A stretch of DNA of 64,000 nt from NCBI GenBank assembly GCA_963573305.1, contig OY754329.1, positions 130,559,422 through 130,623,421 of the forward strand, in the 5' to 3' direction. This DNA is from Pyrrhosoma nymphula. Taxonomy: Eukaryota > Arthropoda > Insecta > Odonata > Coenagrionidae. Positions 46,005 through 56,218 of this stretch are shown in pieces. The notes under the pieces are model-generated. The model ran no database searches. It saw only the letters and a list, made by a program, of their open reading frames with translations, and was not told the origin of the DNA. Position 1 is the stretch's first letter. The number at the start of each line of letters is the position of its first letter. Position numbers and translations under genes: made by a program.

Positions 46005-46580
46005 TACTACCCTGCGAGCCGTTGCGGGAGAGTGCGGCAAGGGGTGTAAGAACATCAGCCATGAAAAAGGGAGGACATAAGGGAAAGGAATGGTAAGATT
46101 TAAAGGGCAAAAAGTGGAGTGACTGAAGTTTATTGCTCAAGTTACTCGCAGCAAGCGACTTTCGACGAAAATTGCAGATGTAAACGGCTCTGCAAGCCCG
46201 TATGCAGAATTTTTACAAGTTTTATCAAATTGCTTGCAGAAGCGTATTGCTGCCAGTGATAACGGAAACCCATCTGGCTCTGCACCAACTCGCGAAAAAT
46301 ATTTCTTCGGAGTAAAATCCCCCACATTCTCTTGCGGAAGTAACTTGCCAGTGTAAACCCACCTTAACGAATTCTTTTAATTTATAGCTCTGTTATTACT
46401 GCAGTTGGAAATGGTACGTGGGAAGGAAGAGCTTTAGAATCTATCAGTTTGGTAGTGTAGGTATTAATTATACACTAACTTATATTTTCATCTCTATCAG
46501 TTCTTCGGATGCGTTTAGAGGTTGAAATAATATCCTCTGCGTAATATTGAAACTCGCCTGATCTGGATTTTTCAAGTACA
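46005..46580 (-). pseudogene. LINE 3' remnant, relative of 38590-38890
   Basis: GAACATCAGCCATGAAAAAGGGAGG at 46049 matches the 38630-38670 region. ATCAGTTTGGTAGTGTA, then CATATTGAAAC-like sequence at 46540 and GATCTGGATTTTTCAA, match 38789-38880. No open frame is left, and a fold-back insert lies between the two parts. Confidence 0.55.
46118..46375. mobile_element. Probable MITE inside the LINE remnant
   Basis: GTTTATTGCTCAAGTTACTC near 46120 and, inverted, GTTTACACTGGCAAGTTACT near 46355 form imperfect terminal repeats around ~250 bp. The interior has internal inverted segments (GCTCTGCAAGC, GCTTGCAGAAGC). Superfamily not assigned. Confidence 0.5.
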
Positions 46581-47025
46581 GGAGATCGGGGTTAGAATTG
46601 TGACCGGGGAAAGTTGTGACACTTAGTTTATTGAGCCACTCACTAAATTTCAGCACTTGTTAATTCACTTGCGTAACCAGGTTCTTCTGGTTCAGCAGGC
46701 ATATTGAACTCATTTCACATTCTACCATTCTGGCCACCGACGTATATTACCTATGTAAACATTAATATCATTTTGGATTCCATTACAGCTTCATATATCA
46801 CCTATATCATTTTTACTTCCGGCGTTGTTGCAAAATTTCCTTTCTTTGAAAACGAAGCACACAGATGTCGTGATGGCTCAAGGAAACTTACTCTGCTTTC
46901 ATTGGATGAAGTTACGAGTATTTTTCGTATGTCTTATAAAGACTTTTAAAAAACAATTACTGGTTAAGGTTACTTAAGTAACAACAAAGGAAAATTCTGA
47001 AGGATGGTCTATTGAGCGTAACACC
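46581..47025. other. No gene recognised
   Basis: One 81-codon frame without motifs. Nothing else. Confidence 0.35.
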
Positions 47026-47284
47026 CACTGGCGTAGCCAGGTTTTGGGTCTAAGGGGAGCAGAAAGTTTTTAGGGGGCGCCGACTCATGCATTAATGAGT
47101 TTACTAAATTTTTACAAATTTTGGTGATGCAATAGGCGGGTTTGCACAAAATATGACAACTGACAACGTATTATACACATTTATTTATAAGTATTTGGGA
47201 CATAAGAGTGGAAAAATACACACTTAGGGGCGCTAGAACACGGGGCGGGAGGGGCATTCGCCATCCCCCTGACTACGCTACTGG
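47026..47284. mobile_element. hAT-like MITE, copy 2
   Basis: Ends CACTGGCGTAGCCAGG and GACTACGCTACTGG. The interior matches the copy at 36388-36664 over most of its length. Flanks GTAACACC and CAACACCT are a possible decayed duplication. Confidence 0.8.
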
Positions 47285-48263
47285 CAACACCTAAATGGGT
47301 GTAACTCCTCAACAAGGTGAGTATGAGGTGTACATAACATACCCGTCCGCGGTGAGTAGTTATGAGGGCGGGATTTTCTCTTACCTGAAAAAAGCTGAAT
47401 CATCAAAACTCCATGATTACATCAATTGCCTTGTAAAATTAAAGACAACGATCACGGTGTTCGGTGAATTTAATCAGAAGAAACTTATTTATTGAAAAAC
47501 CGGAAGCGGTAAAATTATTTTTGAAATATGGCAGAAACATAAGGTACATATGCATACCGCTGTGTACCGCTTTTTGTTACTAATTTTCGCAAAACTTAAA
47601 AATTACATCTAAAATCACAACTTTGACGATATTTAGCGCATTATCAGATGCAATACCTATTGCATACTTCAGTTCTATTTCAGTTGTAGGTGACCTCTTT
47701 CATGCCCATGCTAAAATATCAAAAGAGAAACCCTAAAGAGAAACCTAAGGAAGCTACTAGTATTATTAAGTATATTTTTTGTACATAACACAGCAATGAG
47801 AGTATGCCTGCCGATTTGTATCAATTGCTGCTATCCTAGGATGCTGCTAGAAGAGCTGTTTCTCGCCGTCATAGAAAAAAAAATCACATTATTCAGCCGA
47901 GATTATGAATTCTGAAATAATTATGCGTATTTTATACGTAATACATTGATACACATGTGTAATAGTACAGCTCCGTCCCGATTATTGTTGCCTCTTACTC
48001 GCGATTATTGACATATTGAAAGATAATGACAGAATTTAATCCAAGTAAGGGCCTTGAGTAAATGTGACGCCTGAAAATATAATGGACTAGACATAGGCTA
48101 TTTCCGATTTGTTTATTTTGTTCTTTGTTGTTTAAATTTCAAAACATTTTCCCTCCATCACGTAATTGTTGCTTGCATTTTCCGGACTCTGGATTAAAAA
48201 AATAAAAATTACAAAAAAAATCAGCATAAAACTTCATTATGAAGTGTTAAATTTCCAAGTTAT
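47285..48263. other. No gene recognised
   Basis: AT-rich intergenic sequence upstream of the intact LINE. Confidence 0.4.
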
Positions 48264-48274
48264 AAATGGAATTA

Positions 48275-48564
48275 CCCTTCTCTTAGACTACAACCTTGTC
48301 GTGGTTGAAGGGCTTGCGTGCTCTGATGACCCCTAGAGCTGCACTGGCGAGAGCATTGCTCCTGGTAGGGTCACCCATGCCAGATTGGTTGAAGGTTAGG
48401 AGACAGACGAATGGTAGTCCACGCAGCGTCTGTACCTCAGTGAGGCGGCTGCAAAAGGCGTCTGACCCCAGTGGGGCGGCCTCTGAAGTGATGGTGTCAC
48501 GTAAAAAACACTATTGAGTAAGGCCACGGAATACTATCTCAATTAAAACAAAAGCCTTGAAATT
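48275..48564 (+). promoter_or_regulatory. LINE 5' leader, probable internal promoter region
   Basis: The leader begins CCCTTCTCTTAGACTACAAC. It includes CTTGTCGTGGTTGAAGGGCTTG, a start seen in many insect elements of this kind as far as I recall. The 73-codon frame at 48296 lies in it and has no known domain. LINEs normally carry an internal promoter here; none is visible as a TATA box. Confidence 0.5.
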
Positions 48565-49281
48565 ATGGACAGTTCTCAATTGATAATGAATCCTGGCAAC
48601 TACGGGACTCGGCCAAGAGGGCTGGGTGTCGTGCCCGGCAGCGGTGGGAGCAAGGCCCCTGCGGTCGTCATCACACGAAATCCTTGCTCAGACGTAGCAG
48701 CAGCAGAGGAAAAGAAGATAAAGAAGAGGAACGAAACTATCAGAATAGGAACGTGGAATGTTAGGACAATGCTGAGGGCGGGGAAGCTAGAGAATATAAA
48801 GCAAGAAATGGAGAGGGTGGGTGTAGACGTCATGGGTCTGGGTGAAGTAAGATGGAAGGATGATGGGGATTACTGGAGCGGCGACTATAGAGTAATTTAT
48901 AGTGGAGGGAATGAAAGTCAGCGCGGGGTTGCATTTGTAATGAATAGGAAACTCGGTAGAAAAGTAGTGTATGCAGAACAGGTGAGTGATAGGATAATAG
49001 TCGTGGAACTAAAAGCAGAACCAACGAATTTAGTTATAGTACAGGTTTATATGCCTACCTCTAACCATAAAGAGGAGGAGGTAGATGGGGTGTACGATCA
49101 GCTAGAGGAAATAATTGGTAGGATACCAGGAAGTAAGCACCTGGTAGTAATGGGGGATTGGAACGCGGTGGTGGGTGAAGGAAGAGATGGGCGGGAGGTG
49201 GGCGATTACGGGCTAGGAAGGAGAAACGACCGGGGCGAAAAAGTTGGAGGCCTGTGGAGTTTTGCCGTAGAAATAACCTAG
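48565..49281 (+). CDS. LINE endonuclease domain (EEP/APE-type), 5' frame
   Basis: The enzyme nicks target DNA to prime reverse transcription. From the ATG at 48565 the frame runs 238 codons. A basic N-terminal stretch (EEKKIKKRNE) precedes the first nuclease box GTWNVRTM (residues ~62-69, Asn in metal binding). The next box is GLGEVRW (92-98, catalytic Glu), then YSGG, IVQVYMPT and MGDWNAVVG (196-204, the Asp-x-Asn pair). The last boxes, IDYIM and the TDH His, are not in this frame. They occur at residues 37-41 and 63-65 of the overlapping RT frame, so the domain is split by the frame change. GEKVGGL-WSF here against VEFCRRN in the other frame places the break at about 49254. Insect databases often call this protein craniofacial development protein 2-like. 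Confidence 0.92.
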   Translation: MDSSQLIMNPGNYGTRPRGLGVVPGSGGSKAPAVVITRNPCSDVAAAEEKKIKKRNETIRIGTWNVRTMLRAGKLENIKQEMERVGVDVMGLGEVRWKDDGDYWSGDYRVIYSGGNESQRGVAFVMNRKLGRKVVYAEQVSDRIIVVELKAEPTNLVIVQVYMPTSNHKEEEVDGVYDQLEEIIGRIPGSKHLVVMGDWNAVVGEGRDGREVGDYGLGRRNDRGEKVGGLWSFAVEIT

Positions 49282-51557
49282 TAATTACGAATACATGGTT
49301 CAGACATCATCCTCGACGTAGGTACACTTGGAAGAAGCCGGGAGACACAGATAGGTTCCAGATAGATTATATAATGGTTCGTCACAGATACAGGAATAGT
49401 GTTAAAAACTCGCATACTTATCCAGGAGCTGATGCAGACACAGACCACAACTTATTAGTCATGAAATGTCGGGTAAAACTGAAAAAGATAAGAATGGGAA
49501 GGAGGGTACGAAAGTGGAATACGGAGGCATTAACTGGGGCAATGAAGAAGAAGTATCAAGAGAAGGTGGATGAGATAATGGGTGAGGATCATGGAGTTAG
49601 ATCAGTGGAAGATGAATGGGGAAGTTTGAAAAATGGAATTGTAGAAGCGGCGAAAGCAACGGTAGGCGTAGTGAGTGCAACTAAAATTAGAAAACCGTGG
49701 ATCACGAAGGAGATGATCAGGGAGATGGAGGAGAGAAGGAAATGGAAGGGCGTAAACTCAGAGCTAGGTAAGAGAAAATACCGAGAATTTAATAACAGGC
49801 TTAGAAGAGAAACAAAGAAAGCAAGAGAGGCGTGGTGGAGAGAACAGATCGACGAGTTAGAGAAATACCAAAAAGAGGGAAGAGCAGATGCATTATATAG
49901 GAAAGTAAAGGAAATGACGGGTGGTAACAAGGGAAGGGGAATTACAACGATAACAGACAAGACGGGAAAGATGATCGTAGAACCGAGAGAGATCCAGGAG
50001 AGGTGGAAGGAGTATGTTGAAGAGCTGTATGGTAAAGAAATAAGGCCCAATGTGTTAGATATAGAAAGGGAAGACGATATCGACAGAGATGGCATCGGAC
50101 CAAGTATCCTAGATAGCGAAATCGAAAGAGCTCTACGAGACATGAAAAGGAATAAGGCGGTTGGAATAGATGACATACCTGCAGAGTTTTTAAAGAGCAT
50201 GGGGAAGAACGGAAGAGGAAAACTTTTTGCGCTTATTCGTAGGATTTATGAGGATGGAGTGTGGCCGGAAGACTTCGCGAAGACTGTACTAATTCCTATA
50301 CCGAAGAAGAGTAAGGCAAAAACTTGCGAAGAATATAGGACGATAAGCTTAATACCCCACGCGGCCAAAGTAGTTCTGAGGATTCTAAACAGAAGGCTAG
50401 AGAAGAAGGCAAATGAATACCTGGGTGACGACCAGTTCGGGTTTAGGAGAGGGACGGGAACGCGAGACGCTATAGCGGTGATGAGGACGCTAGTAGAAAG
50501 AAATCTAGAGTATGGGCAGGATGTTTTTGCATGCTTCGTAGATTTCGAGAAGGCGTTTGATCGGGTGGAATGGACGAAATTAATGGGAGTGTTGAAGAAA
50601 TTAGGGGTCGATTGGAGGGACAGGCGTCTGATTCGAAATTTATATATGAATCAGACTGCGCAGGTTAGGGTAGCCAATGGAGAATCGGGATGGGCCACGA
50701 TAGGACGGGGAGTGCGGCAAGGGTGCCCACTATCGCCGTTGCTTTTTAACGTGTATTCAGAAGAAATGGTATGGGAGGCATGGGGGGAGGAGGAGGTAGG
50801 AATAAAGGTAGGAGGGGAGCTGATAAAATCAGTGAGATTTGCAGATGATCAAGCATTAGTTAGTCAGTCGGCCAAGGGGTTACAGTCAATGGTGAATGCA
50901 TTAGAAGTGCAGTGCGAAAAGTATGGGATGAAGATCAATCACAAGAAAACGAAAGTAATGAGATTTTCTAGAAGTAAGAAGGCGGGGCTGAATATAAGGG
51001 TGGGAGGGCAGAAGATAGAGCAGGTCGAGCAGTTTACGTATCTGGGTAGTATTTTGGAGGCGAATGGGTTTAGTGATAAGGACATCAGATGCAGAATTGC
51101 GCTCGCTAAAGAAGCATTTTCGAAGAGAAGGGAATTGATGAGGGGGGGTCTGAGAAGAGACGTAAAGAAGAGGCTGGTGAAAACTTTAATATGGAGCGTG
51201 GCGCTATATGGGTCGGAAACTTGGTCATTGCGAAGGGAGGATGTGCGTAGACTTGAGGCATTTGAGATGTGGGATTGGAGAAGGATGGAGAAGGTTAGCT
51301 GGATGGCGAGAAAGACGAACGAGGAGGTATTGGATATGGTCGGAGAGGAGAGGAAGCTTGTGGCAGAGGTTCGGAGAAGGCAGAAGAGATGGATGGAGGA
51401 GGTTTTGAGAGGAGAGGGCATGTTGAAGAGAGTGATAGAGGAGAGAACACTGGGGAAGCGTGGGAGAGGAAGGAAGAGGATAGGAATTTTGGACGAAATA
51501 AGAGGAGGTAGAAGATATGAAGAATTGAAGAGGGATCTAATAACGGGCCATCCTTAG
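49254..51557 (+). CDS. LINE reverse transcriptase, 767 codons
   Basis: The first listed start is GTG, so translation probably enters from the endonuclease frame and not here. Residues 1-70 complete the endonuclease (YTWKKPG, IDYIM, TDHNLLV). A basic, coiled linker follows (KKAREAWWREQIDELEKY). RT boxes are in order: IPIPKKSKAKTCEEYRTISL, DDQFGFRRGTGTRDAI, CFVDFEKAFDRVEW (428-441, first catalytic Asp), GVRQGCPLSPLLFNVY (486-501) and RFADDQALV (catalytic Asp pair 531-532). The thumb has FTYLGSILEANG. The C-terminus (WMARKTNEEVL, LGKRGRGRKRIGILDEI) is the basic tail usual in this group. No internal stop or missing catalytic residue is seen. Long minus-strand frames at 49589-50200 and 50939-51421 are shadows. 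Confidence 0.95.
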   Translation: MEFCRRNNLVITNTWFRHHPRRRYTWKKPGDTDRFQIDYIMVRHRYRNSVKNSHTYPGADADTDHNLLVMKCRVKLKKIRMGRRVRKWNTEALTGAMKKKYQEKVDEIMGEDHGVRSVEDEWGSLKNGIVEAAKATVGVVSATKIRKPWITKEMIREMEERRKWKGVNSELGKRKYREFNNRLRRETKKAREAWWREQIDELEKYQKEGRADALYRKVKEMTGGNKGRGITTITDKTGKMIVEPREIQERWKEYVEELYGKEIRPNVLDIEREDDIDRDGIGPSILDSEIERALRDMKRNKAVGIDDIPAEFLKSMGKNGRGKLFALIRRIYEDGVWPEDFAKTVLIPIPKKSKAKTCEEYRTISLIPHAAKVVLRILNRRLEKKANEYLGDDQFGFRRGTGTRDAIAVMRTLVERNLEYGQDVFACFVDFEKAFDRVEWTKLMGVLKKLGVDWRDRRLIRNLYMNQTAQVRVANGESGWATIGRGVRQGCPLSPLLFNVYSEEMVWEAWGEEEVGIKVGGELIKSVRFADDQALVSQSAKGLQSMVNALEVQCEKYGMKINHKKTKVMRFSRSKKAGLNIRVGGQKIEQVEQFTYLGSILEANGFSDKDIRCRIALAKEAFSKRRELMRGGLRRDVKKRLVKTLIWSVALYGSETWSLRREDVRRLEAFEMWDWRRMEKVSWMARKTNEEVLDMVGEERKLVAEVRRRQKRWMEEVLRGEGMLKRVIEERTLGKRGRGRKRIGILDEIRGGRRYEELKRDLITGHP

Positions 51558-51662
51558 GAGGGAAGCTAGACAATTTCTATTAGGTTGGGATACAAAATGG
51601 GGACTGTCCAAGAACCTACCAATCAGCTGGTAGAATACTTGAATAAAAATGAAATGGAATTA

Positions 51663-51899
51663 AGGCCTTATCCTACATATATGTGACCCTCAATACATCC
51701 CTGGCTTTGTCTGGCATCTCTTGATTAAAGCAATAAAAAGTTTTAGAAAACGACGCCATTCAGCGTAAAAATTTATTATACCTGTGGATAAGAAGATCAG
51801 TAGCGAGTTATTAGTATATCAAATTAGATTATGGATGGAGTTCCAGAGGCACCCAGACCTTCTGGTCCATTGTGCCAGTAGTAAGTCAAATTAATAAGG
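51663..51899. other. Spacer between two RTE copies
   Basis: No gene recognised. AT-rich. Confidence 0.4.
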
Positions 51900-52476
51900 G
51901 CTGCACCTCTAATGCATTCACCATTGACTGTAACCCCTTGGCAGACTGACTAACCAATGCTTGATCATCTACAAATCTCACTGATTTTATCAGCTCACCT
52001 CCTACCTTTATTCCTACCTCCTCCTCCCCCCATGCCTCCCTTACCATTTTTTCTGAGTACACGTTAAAAAGCAACGGCGATAGTGGCACCCCTGCCACAC
52101 TCCCCATCCTATCGTGGCCCATCCTGATTCTCCATCGACTAACCTAGCCTGCACCATCTGGTTCATATACAAATTCCAAATCAGACGCCTGTCCCTTCAA
52201 TCGACCCCTAATTTCTTCAACACTCCCATCAATTTCGTCCATTCCACTCAATCAAATGCCTTCTCAAAATCTACGACGCATGCAAAAACATCTTACCCAT
52301 ACTATAGGTTTCTTTCTACTAGCGTCCTCGTCACCGCTATAGCATCTCGCGTTCCCATCCCTCTCCTAAACCCGAACTGGTCGTCACCCAGGTATTCATT
52401 TGCCTTCTTCTCTAGCCTTCTGTTTATAATTCTCAGAACTACTTAGGCCGCGTGAGATATTAAGCTTATTGTCCTA
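51900..52476 (-). pseudogene. Inverted, truncated second copy of the RTE-like element
   Basis: On the minus strand it aligns closely with 50336-50912 of the intact element, from TISLI.HAA to MVNALEVQ. The catalytic box reads FVDDQALV, an Ala-to-Val change. TAG and TGA codons interrupt it (in the equivalents of LEYGQ and FDRVEW), and one base of the GCPLSP box is missing. Both ends are missing, so this is an internal fragment. The plus-strand frame 52114-52446 is its shadow. Confidence 0.93.
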
Positions 52477-52718
52477 TATGTAGTCTTTTTGGGATTTTAT
52501 CTCTGTGGTTATAATGTATTCAGAGTGTTTTAACTGCTTGACATATGTGATAAAACATCCACAGGAAGTCCACTCGCGTGAACTGTAGATAATAGTGTGC
52601 GATTCTATCTCTGTGTGGGGAAAAAAATACAGAGGTGGAGATAACCAATCATCGTGGGAATATGCAGGTCGATGTTGACGACATGGGGAGTGGGTACACA
52701 TGGTAGGATGGGGTATAC

Positions 52719-53225
52719 TTCATATATATAGCCGTAAGATTGAGATGTACAACACTTGCAGAGTGACAGTGAGAGAAGAAAGACTTGTACAATAGTACGT
52801 AAGGAGACCTGTCTTTGCTTTATAACATCACGAGATGTGAGTATAATTCTTAAAATTTTTTGTGAAACATTTTCTTAATGTGCAAATATAGTTAACCTAT
52901 TTTCATTTATCTTCAGATGTCATCCTTGAAAGCAAAATTGTTGGCGCAACAAGAGGCAGCAGAGACTATAAATAGGATTGCTTAAAGGAGGGAGTGAAGT
53001 ACCCAATGGAAGGAATCACAAAAGCAACCACTCGCTACGGGGAAAAGCTGCTAGATGAAATAAATTTTGAAAAAAGAAGAAGAAAAATATATTTGCCCAA
53101 CTATTTAAAATAACTGATGGTGAAATTGAGAACTTCAATTCAAATTCATGGAATGAAACTATAACTATTGTAAACAAAATGATAATACTTTTAATTGAAT
53201 AAATATCTACACGTTTTAAACAAAA
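52719..53225 (+). pseudogene. Small two-exon gene-like unit, unassigned, broken
   Basis: A TATA element (CATATATATAGCC, about 52719-52731) is followed ~25-30 bp downstream by CAGAGTGACAGTGAG, compatible with an initiator. A 5' exon ends at 52836 before GTGAGTATAA. The 80-bp intron ends TTATCTTCAG and exon 2 begins with ATG at 52917: MSSLKAKLLAQQEAAETIN, then TAA. In shifted frames it continues GVKYPMEGITKATTRYGEKL, INFEKRRRKIYLPNY and, after one more shift, ITDGEIENFNSNSWNE. The pattern TKYG..L...(F/Y)LP+.....D..IE.(L/F)N recalls a multicopy small protein of arthropod genomes whose function I do not know. At least two frame breaks make this copy inactive. Confidence 0.5.
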
Positions 53226-53520
53226 TTGGTGTTTAAATATTTTTTTGAGACTAGAGGATTGTGGGGGAGGCGGTGCAGGTGCTGCTAGCTGAAATAAATT
53301 TTGAACAAAGAAGAAGACAAATATATTTGCCCAACTATTTAAAATAACTGATGATGAAATTGAGAACTTCAATTCAAGTTCATGGAGTGAAACTATAACT
53401 GTTGTAACAAAAATGGTAATCGTTTAATTGAATAAATATGCACACATTTTAAACAAATTGGTGTTTGAATATTGTTTCAAGGCTATAGCATTGATAGGAG
53501 GGAGGGGGTGCAGGTCTCAA
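53040..53520. repeat. Tandem duplication, ~237-bp period, two units
   Basis: Units begin GCTGCTAGATGAAATAAATT (about 53048) and GCTGCTAGCTGAAATAAATT (about 53282) and end at GGTGCAGGT (53273-53281 and 53507-53515). They cover the 3' coding part of the small unit and its 3' flank, with about 10-15% divergence. Each unit contains AATAAA-like sites (TTGAATAAATAT) that could end transcripts. Confidence 0.9.
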
Positions 53521-55110
53521 TATAAAGCACAAATTTCACGCAGAAAGCCTAACTTCTGATTTTTTTCACGATCACAACGAGATCACAGAAGTAATGGAAA
53601 TATTACGAAAAAGTTAGGAAAAAAACATACGTATATCTCGATAAAATTATAAAAAATCTTCATGTAAGTCTGAATACTTAAGATTTTCTGTTGTTTACCT
53701 GTGTATATAAGATATTATCACATTTAAAGCCAGAAAATAAAAGTTAAACGGCATTAAATTACAAAATTCAACTAAATATCACACGCAAATAAGAGGCATT
53801 CACGCACCTCCAAAGAAAAAACTGACACTCACAAGAAACACTGGAGTAAGGAAAACTGACCTTCCCCAAGGGATGGGTGGAGTCTCAGGGATGACTGAGA
53901 ACCTGCTCGAGCTCTTTGGAACGACTGAGACGCAGTGGTACCGTTATACAAAGAACTGAGCCCCGGGCGTGAATTCACGTCATGGCGCCAGCAGGTAGGG
54001 TAGTCGGGACGTGAATTCACATCACCCCGCACGGAAAGGGTTAAGGTGTGAATTCAATTGGAAAAATGGCTGCCATAGGAAAACGAGTTGGGGTAAAATT
54101 GTTAAAATGGTCACCTTCAACTGTCAATGATTGTCCGTGAAAAAATATTCATTTTATTTTTCACTCTGTGATTTCACATGGTATAATGGAAAATTCATTC
54201 TGGAATAGCGACATTGATACAATAAATGGATATTTTACAGACACTGGTTCAGAAAAATAACTAACAAAGGGATATGGCAGTCAAAAGAGGTTGGCAACTT
54301 CGCTACTAGGCCCAAAAAAGGATTAGCTTATGACCAAGGTTCTAAACAGTGGATATTGAGTTCGTATAGGTTTGGCTTCAGTATATTGGGTGCCAGATAT
54401 CGGATGATATGCATTGGTGGCATTATGACTGATGAAAAAAGGGGAGGATTCCCCACTCGTTCTTTCAGTCTGAGGGTTTTCTTGCCGTTTTGCTCAGTGG
54501 CCTATTCAGTGACAACAAATAAAGAAAAAAATCCCTTCCTAGAATAGCTCGGGCTTATCCGACAGATACTTGGCGGCCCGATATATCGGTCTGATAACAG
54601 ATATAAGGGGTGATATGCCCAAAAGCGATAAATTAAATGGCAACGCACAGTCGATTGCAGTCCTCAAGTGTCACCAGTATACCGACCGGTCAGGGCCGTA
54701 ACTTCCCCCGGGGCAAACATGGAACAACCCCAGGGCCCCCCAAGGCAAAAGGGCGCCACATGGATAGTTTATTTTTAAAATATTTTTGTGAGTAAACACA
54801 GCTAATTCTAATTCCTGCTTAGCAATAAAAATACAAATACAAGAACCCGCTTAAATTACAGCTGATAGCTCAATCGTCAGGGTTTCTAGTTTTAACATAA
54901 TTCAGCCTTGAAAGTTGAGATTTTAGTATGGAATCGAATGGAGATTGCTCCGATAACCAAAGAAAAATGTCAATTTGAACGAGAAAGCAATGAATAAGCT
55001 TGCAATTAAAACTGTTTATAAGAATTGAAAAGTCCTGGGAAATTGAATAAAAATAAAATATAGGAATCTTACAATCTGTCTTTAAGTTATTAGCAAATTA
55101 CTGCCATAAT
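53521..55110. other. No gene; possible transposon ends
   Basis: GCACGGAAAGGG at about 54032-54040 directly followed by TTAA has the form of a piggyBac-type right end. The preceding TGAATTCACGTCA/GTGAATTCACATCA repeats look subterminal, but no matching left end was found. CAGGGCCGTAACTTCCCCCGG at 54696 has the form of a hAT-type end, also unpaired. No coding region recognised. Confidence 0.3.
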
Positions 55111-55330
55111 TAAAGTTAAAATGCGGTAGTTCCACACAAATGGCACTACAGTCAGTTCCTATGGCTGAACACATGTGGTAATTAAAAATATATTCATGGA
55201 ATTATCAGCAAACTTTGTGCATACCTTAATTTTGGTTTTCAATAGACAACCCCTTTCATCAGTGGTGGCACGGTATTTTAAACCAAATAAATAAAATTGT
55301 GTAATTTAGTGTTTTGACTTGCATAGTCAG
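55111..55330 (+). repeat. Dispersed repeat R-C, copy 3
   Basis: AAATGGCACTACAGTCAGTTCCTATGGC, TTTTCAATAGACAACCCCTTTCATCAGTGG and flanks align with 34120-34240 and 5045-5090. Confidence 0.6.
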
Positions 55331-55811
55331 TGTATAGCTACCTTAAGATTAATGTCTTAAGTTGATCGGTTAACCCAAGTACACCCAAAATAATGAATTT
55401 TGAATGGAAATATTAGAACCACCAATTGCAGAAAGTTACCTCAATGAGAAAGCAGCAAAATAATTTTCATTGACAGAAGTGATTATGATACAATCAGTGC
55501 TGAAAAATGTTGAATTTTTTTAAGGCAGTGTCAACGGCTCCATTGTTGGGCACTGATTCATCACAGGAAATCAGCTCCTGTAATGAATGTTAGGAAAATT
55601 TGAAAATTAATGAGCTATGTCTCATGTTCTGAGCATTTTGGCTGCAATTTCAACTCATTCACATTCACAAACATGCATTCTTCTTAAGGTCATATTCTGG
55701 ACATGTGTGTGCCATACAGATTTAAATGAATTTTGGTGACACCGGTGGACTCATCATTGGGAGCTCCTATTTTTTTGTCATGAGAAATATTCTAGGTTAA
55801 ATTTAACCCAA
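55331..55811. other. No gene recognised
   Basis: AT-rich, nothing recognised. Confidence 0.4.
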
Positions 55812-56218
55812 CTGTAAGAATAGCTCTCGCATAAGTTCCTGGCACAGACCTACGTGGCAAAGAGGGGAGGTAGAATTGGTATGTGAAGTGAAAAGATGGA
55901 GGGTACAGAGGGAGGCAATGAGAGAGACAGAGTGATGCAGGGGAACCAAACTACTTCGAAAAAAAAGCACGAGGCGCGCACACGCAAAAAAGTGGTTTAT
56001 ATCACCCATCGCCATGACTTTACCTGTGACTCTATCTTGAGGTTACCCTGTGAGATGAGTCAAAATGGGATAGTAGGTACTGGAGAGTCATCCCCATTCC
56101 TGAAGCGCTTAAGATGGCAGCAATAAGAAAGGTTTTCTGACTGACCCTCCACTCTAAGTAACCTTCCTCTCCTGCGTCACACTATTTTGAAAGTTCCTTA
56201 GCCCAGGTCCCAAAATGT
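55812..56218. repeat. Dispersed repeat R-B, copy 2
   Basis: Partner of 1376-1795 in the same orientation. See that entry for the shared anchors. Confidence 0.75.

Larger units (their letters stand above)
48275..51651 (+). mobile_element. Near-intact RTE-like non-LTR retrotransposon (LINE)
   Basis: The 3377-bp element lies between identical 11-bp copies of AAATGGAATTA (48264-48274 and 51652-51662). That length fits target-primed reverse transcription, and the identity suggests a recent insertion. It has a ~290-bp 5' leader, an endonuclease frame, an RT frame overlapping it in the -1 register, and a short 3' tail without poly(A). The order apurinic endonuclease then RT, without a gag-like first ORF, is that of the RTE group. 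Fragments of the same family lie at 4335, 28075 and, inverted, 51900-52476. Confidence 0.92.

Noticed and set aside
48296..48517. 73-codon frame in the LINE leader
   Set aside because: Lies in the 5' leader, has no domain, and RTE-type elements do not usually carry a separate first protein.
49589..50200. 203-codon minus-strand open frame
   Set aside because: Antisense shadow of the RT frame. Purine-biased coding on plus leaves few stops on minus, and the product has low-complexity Ser/Leu composition.
50939..51421. 160-codon minus-strand open frame
   Set aside because: Shadow of the RT C-terminal region, with no independent motif.
54020..54044. piggyBac element end (GCACGGAAAGGG-TTAA)
   Set aside because: No matching left end with TTAA and no transposase were found, so an element is not called.
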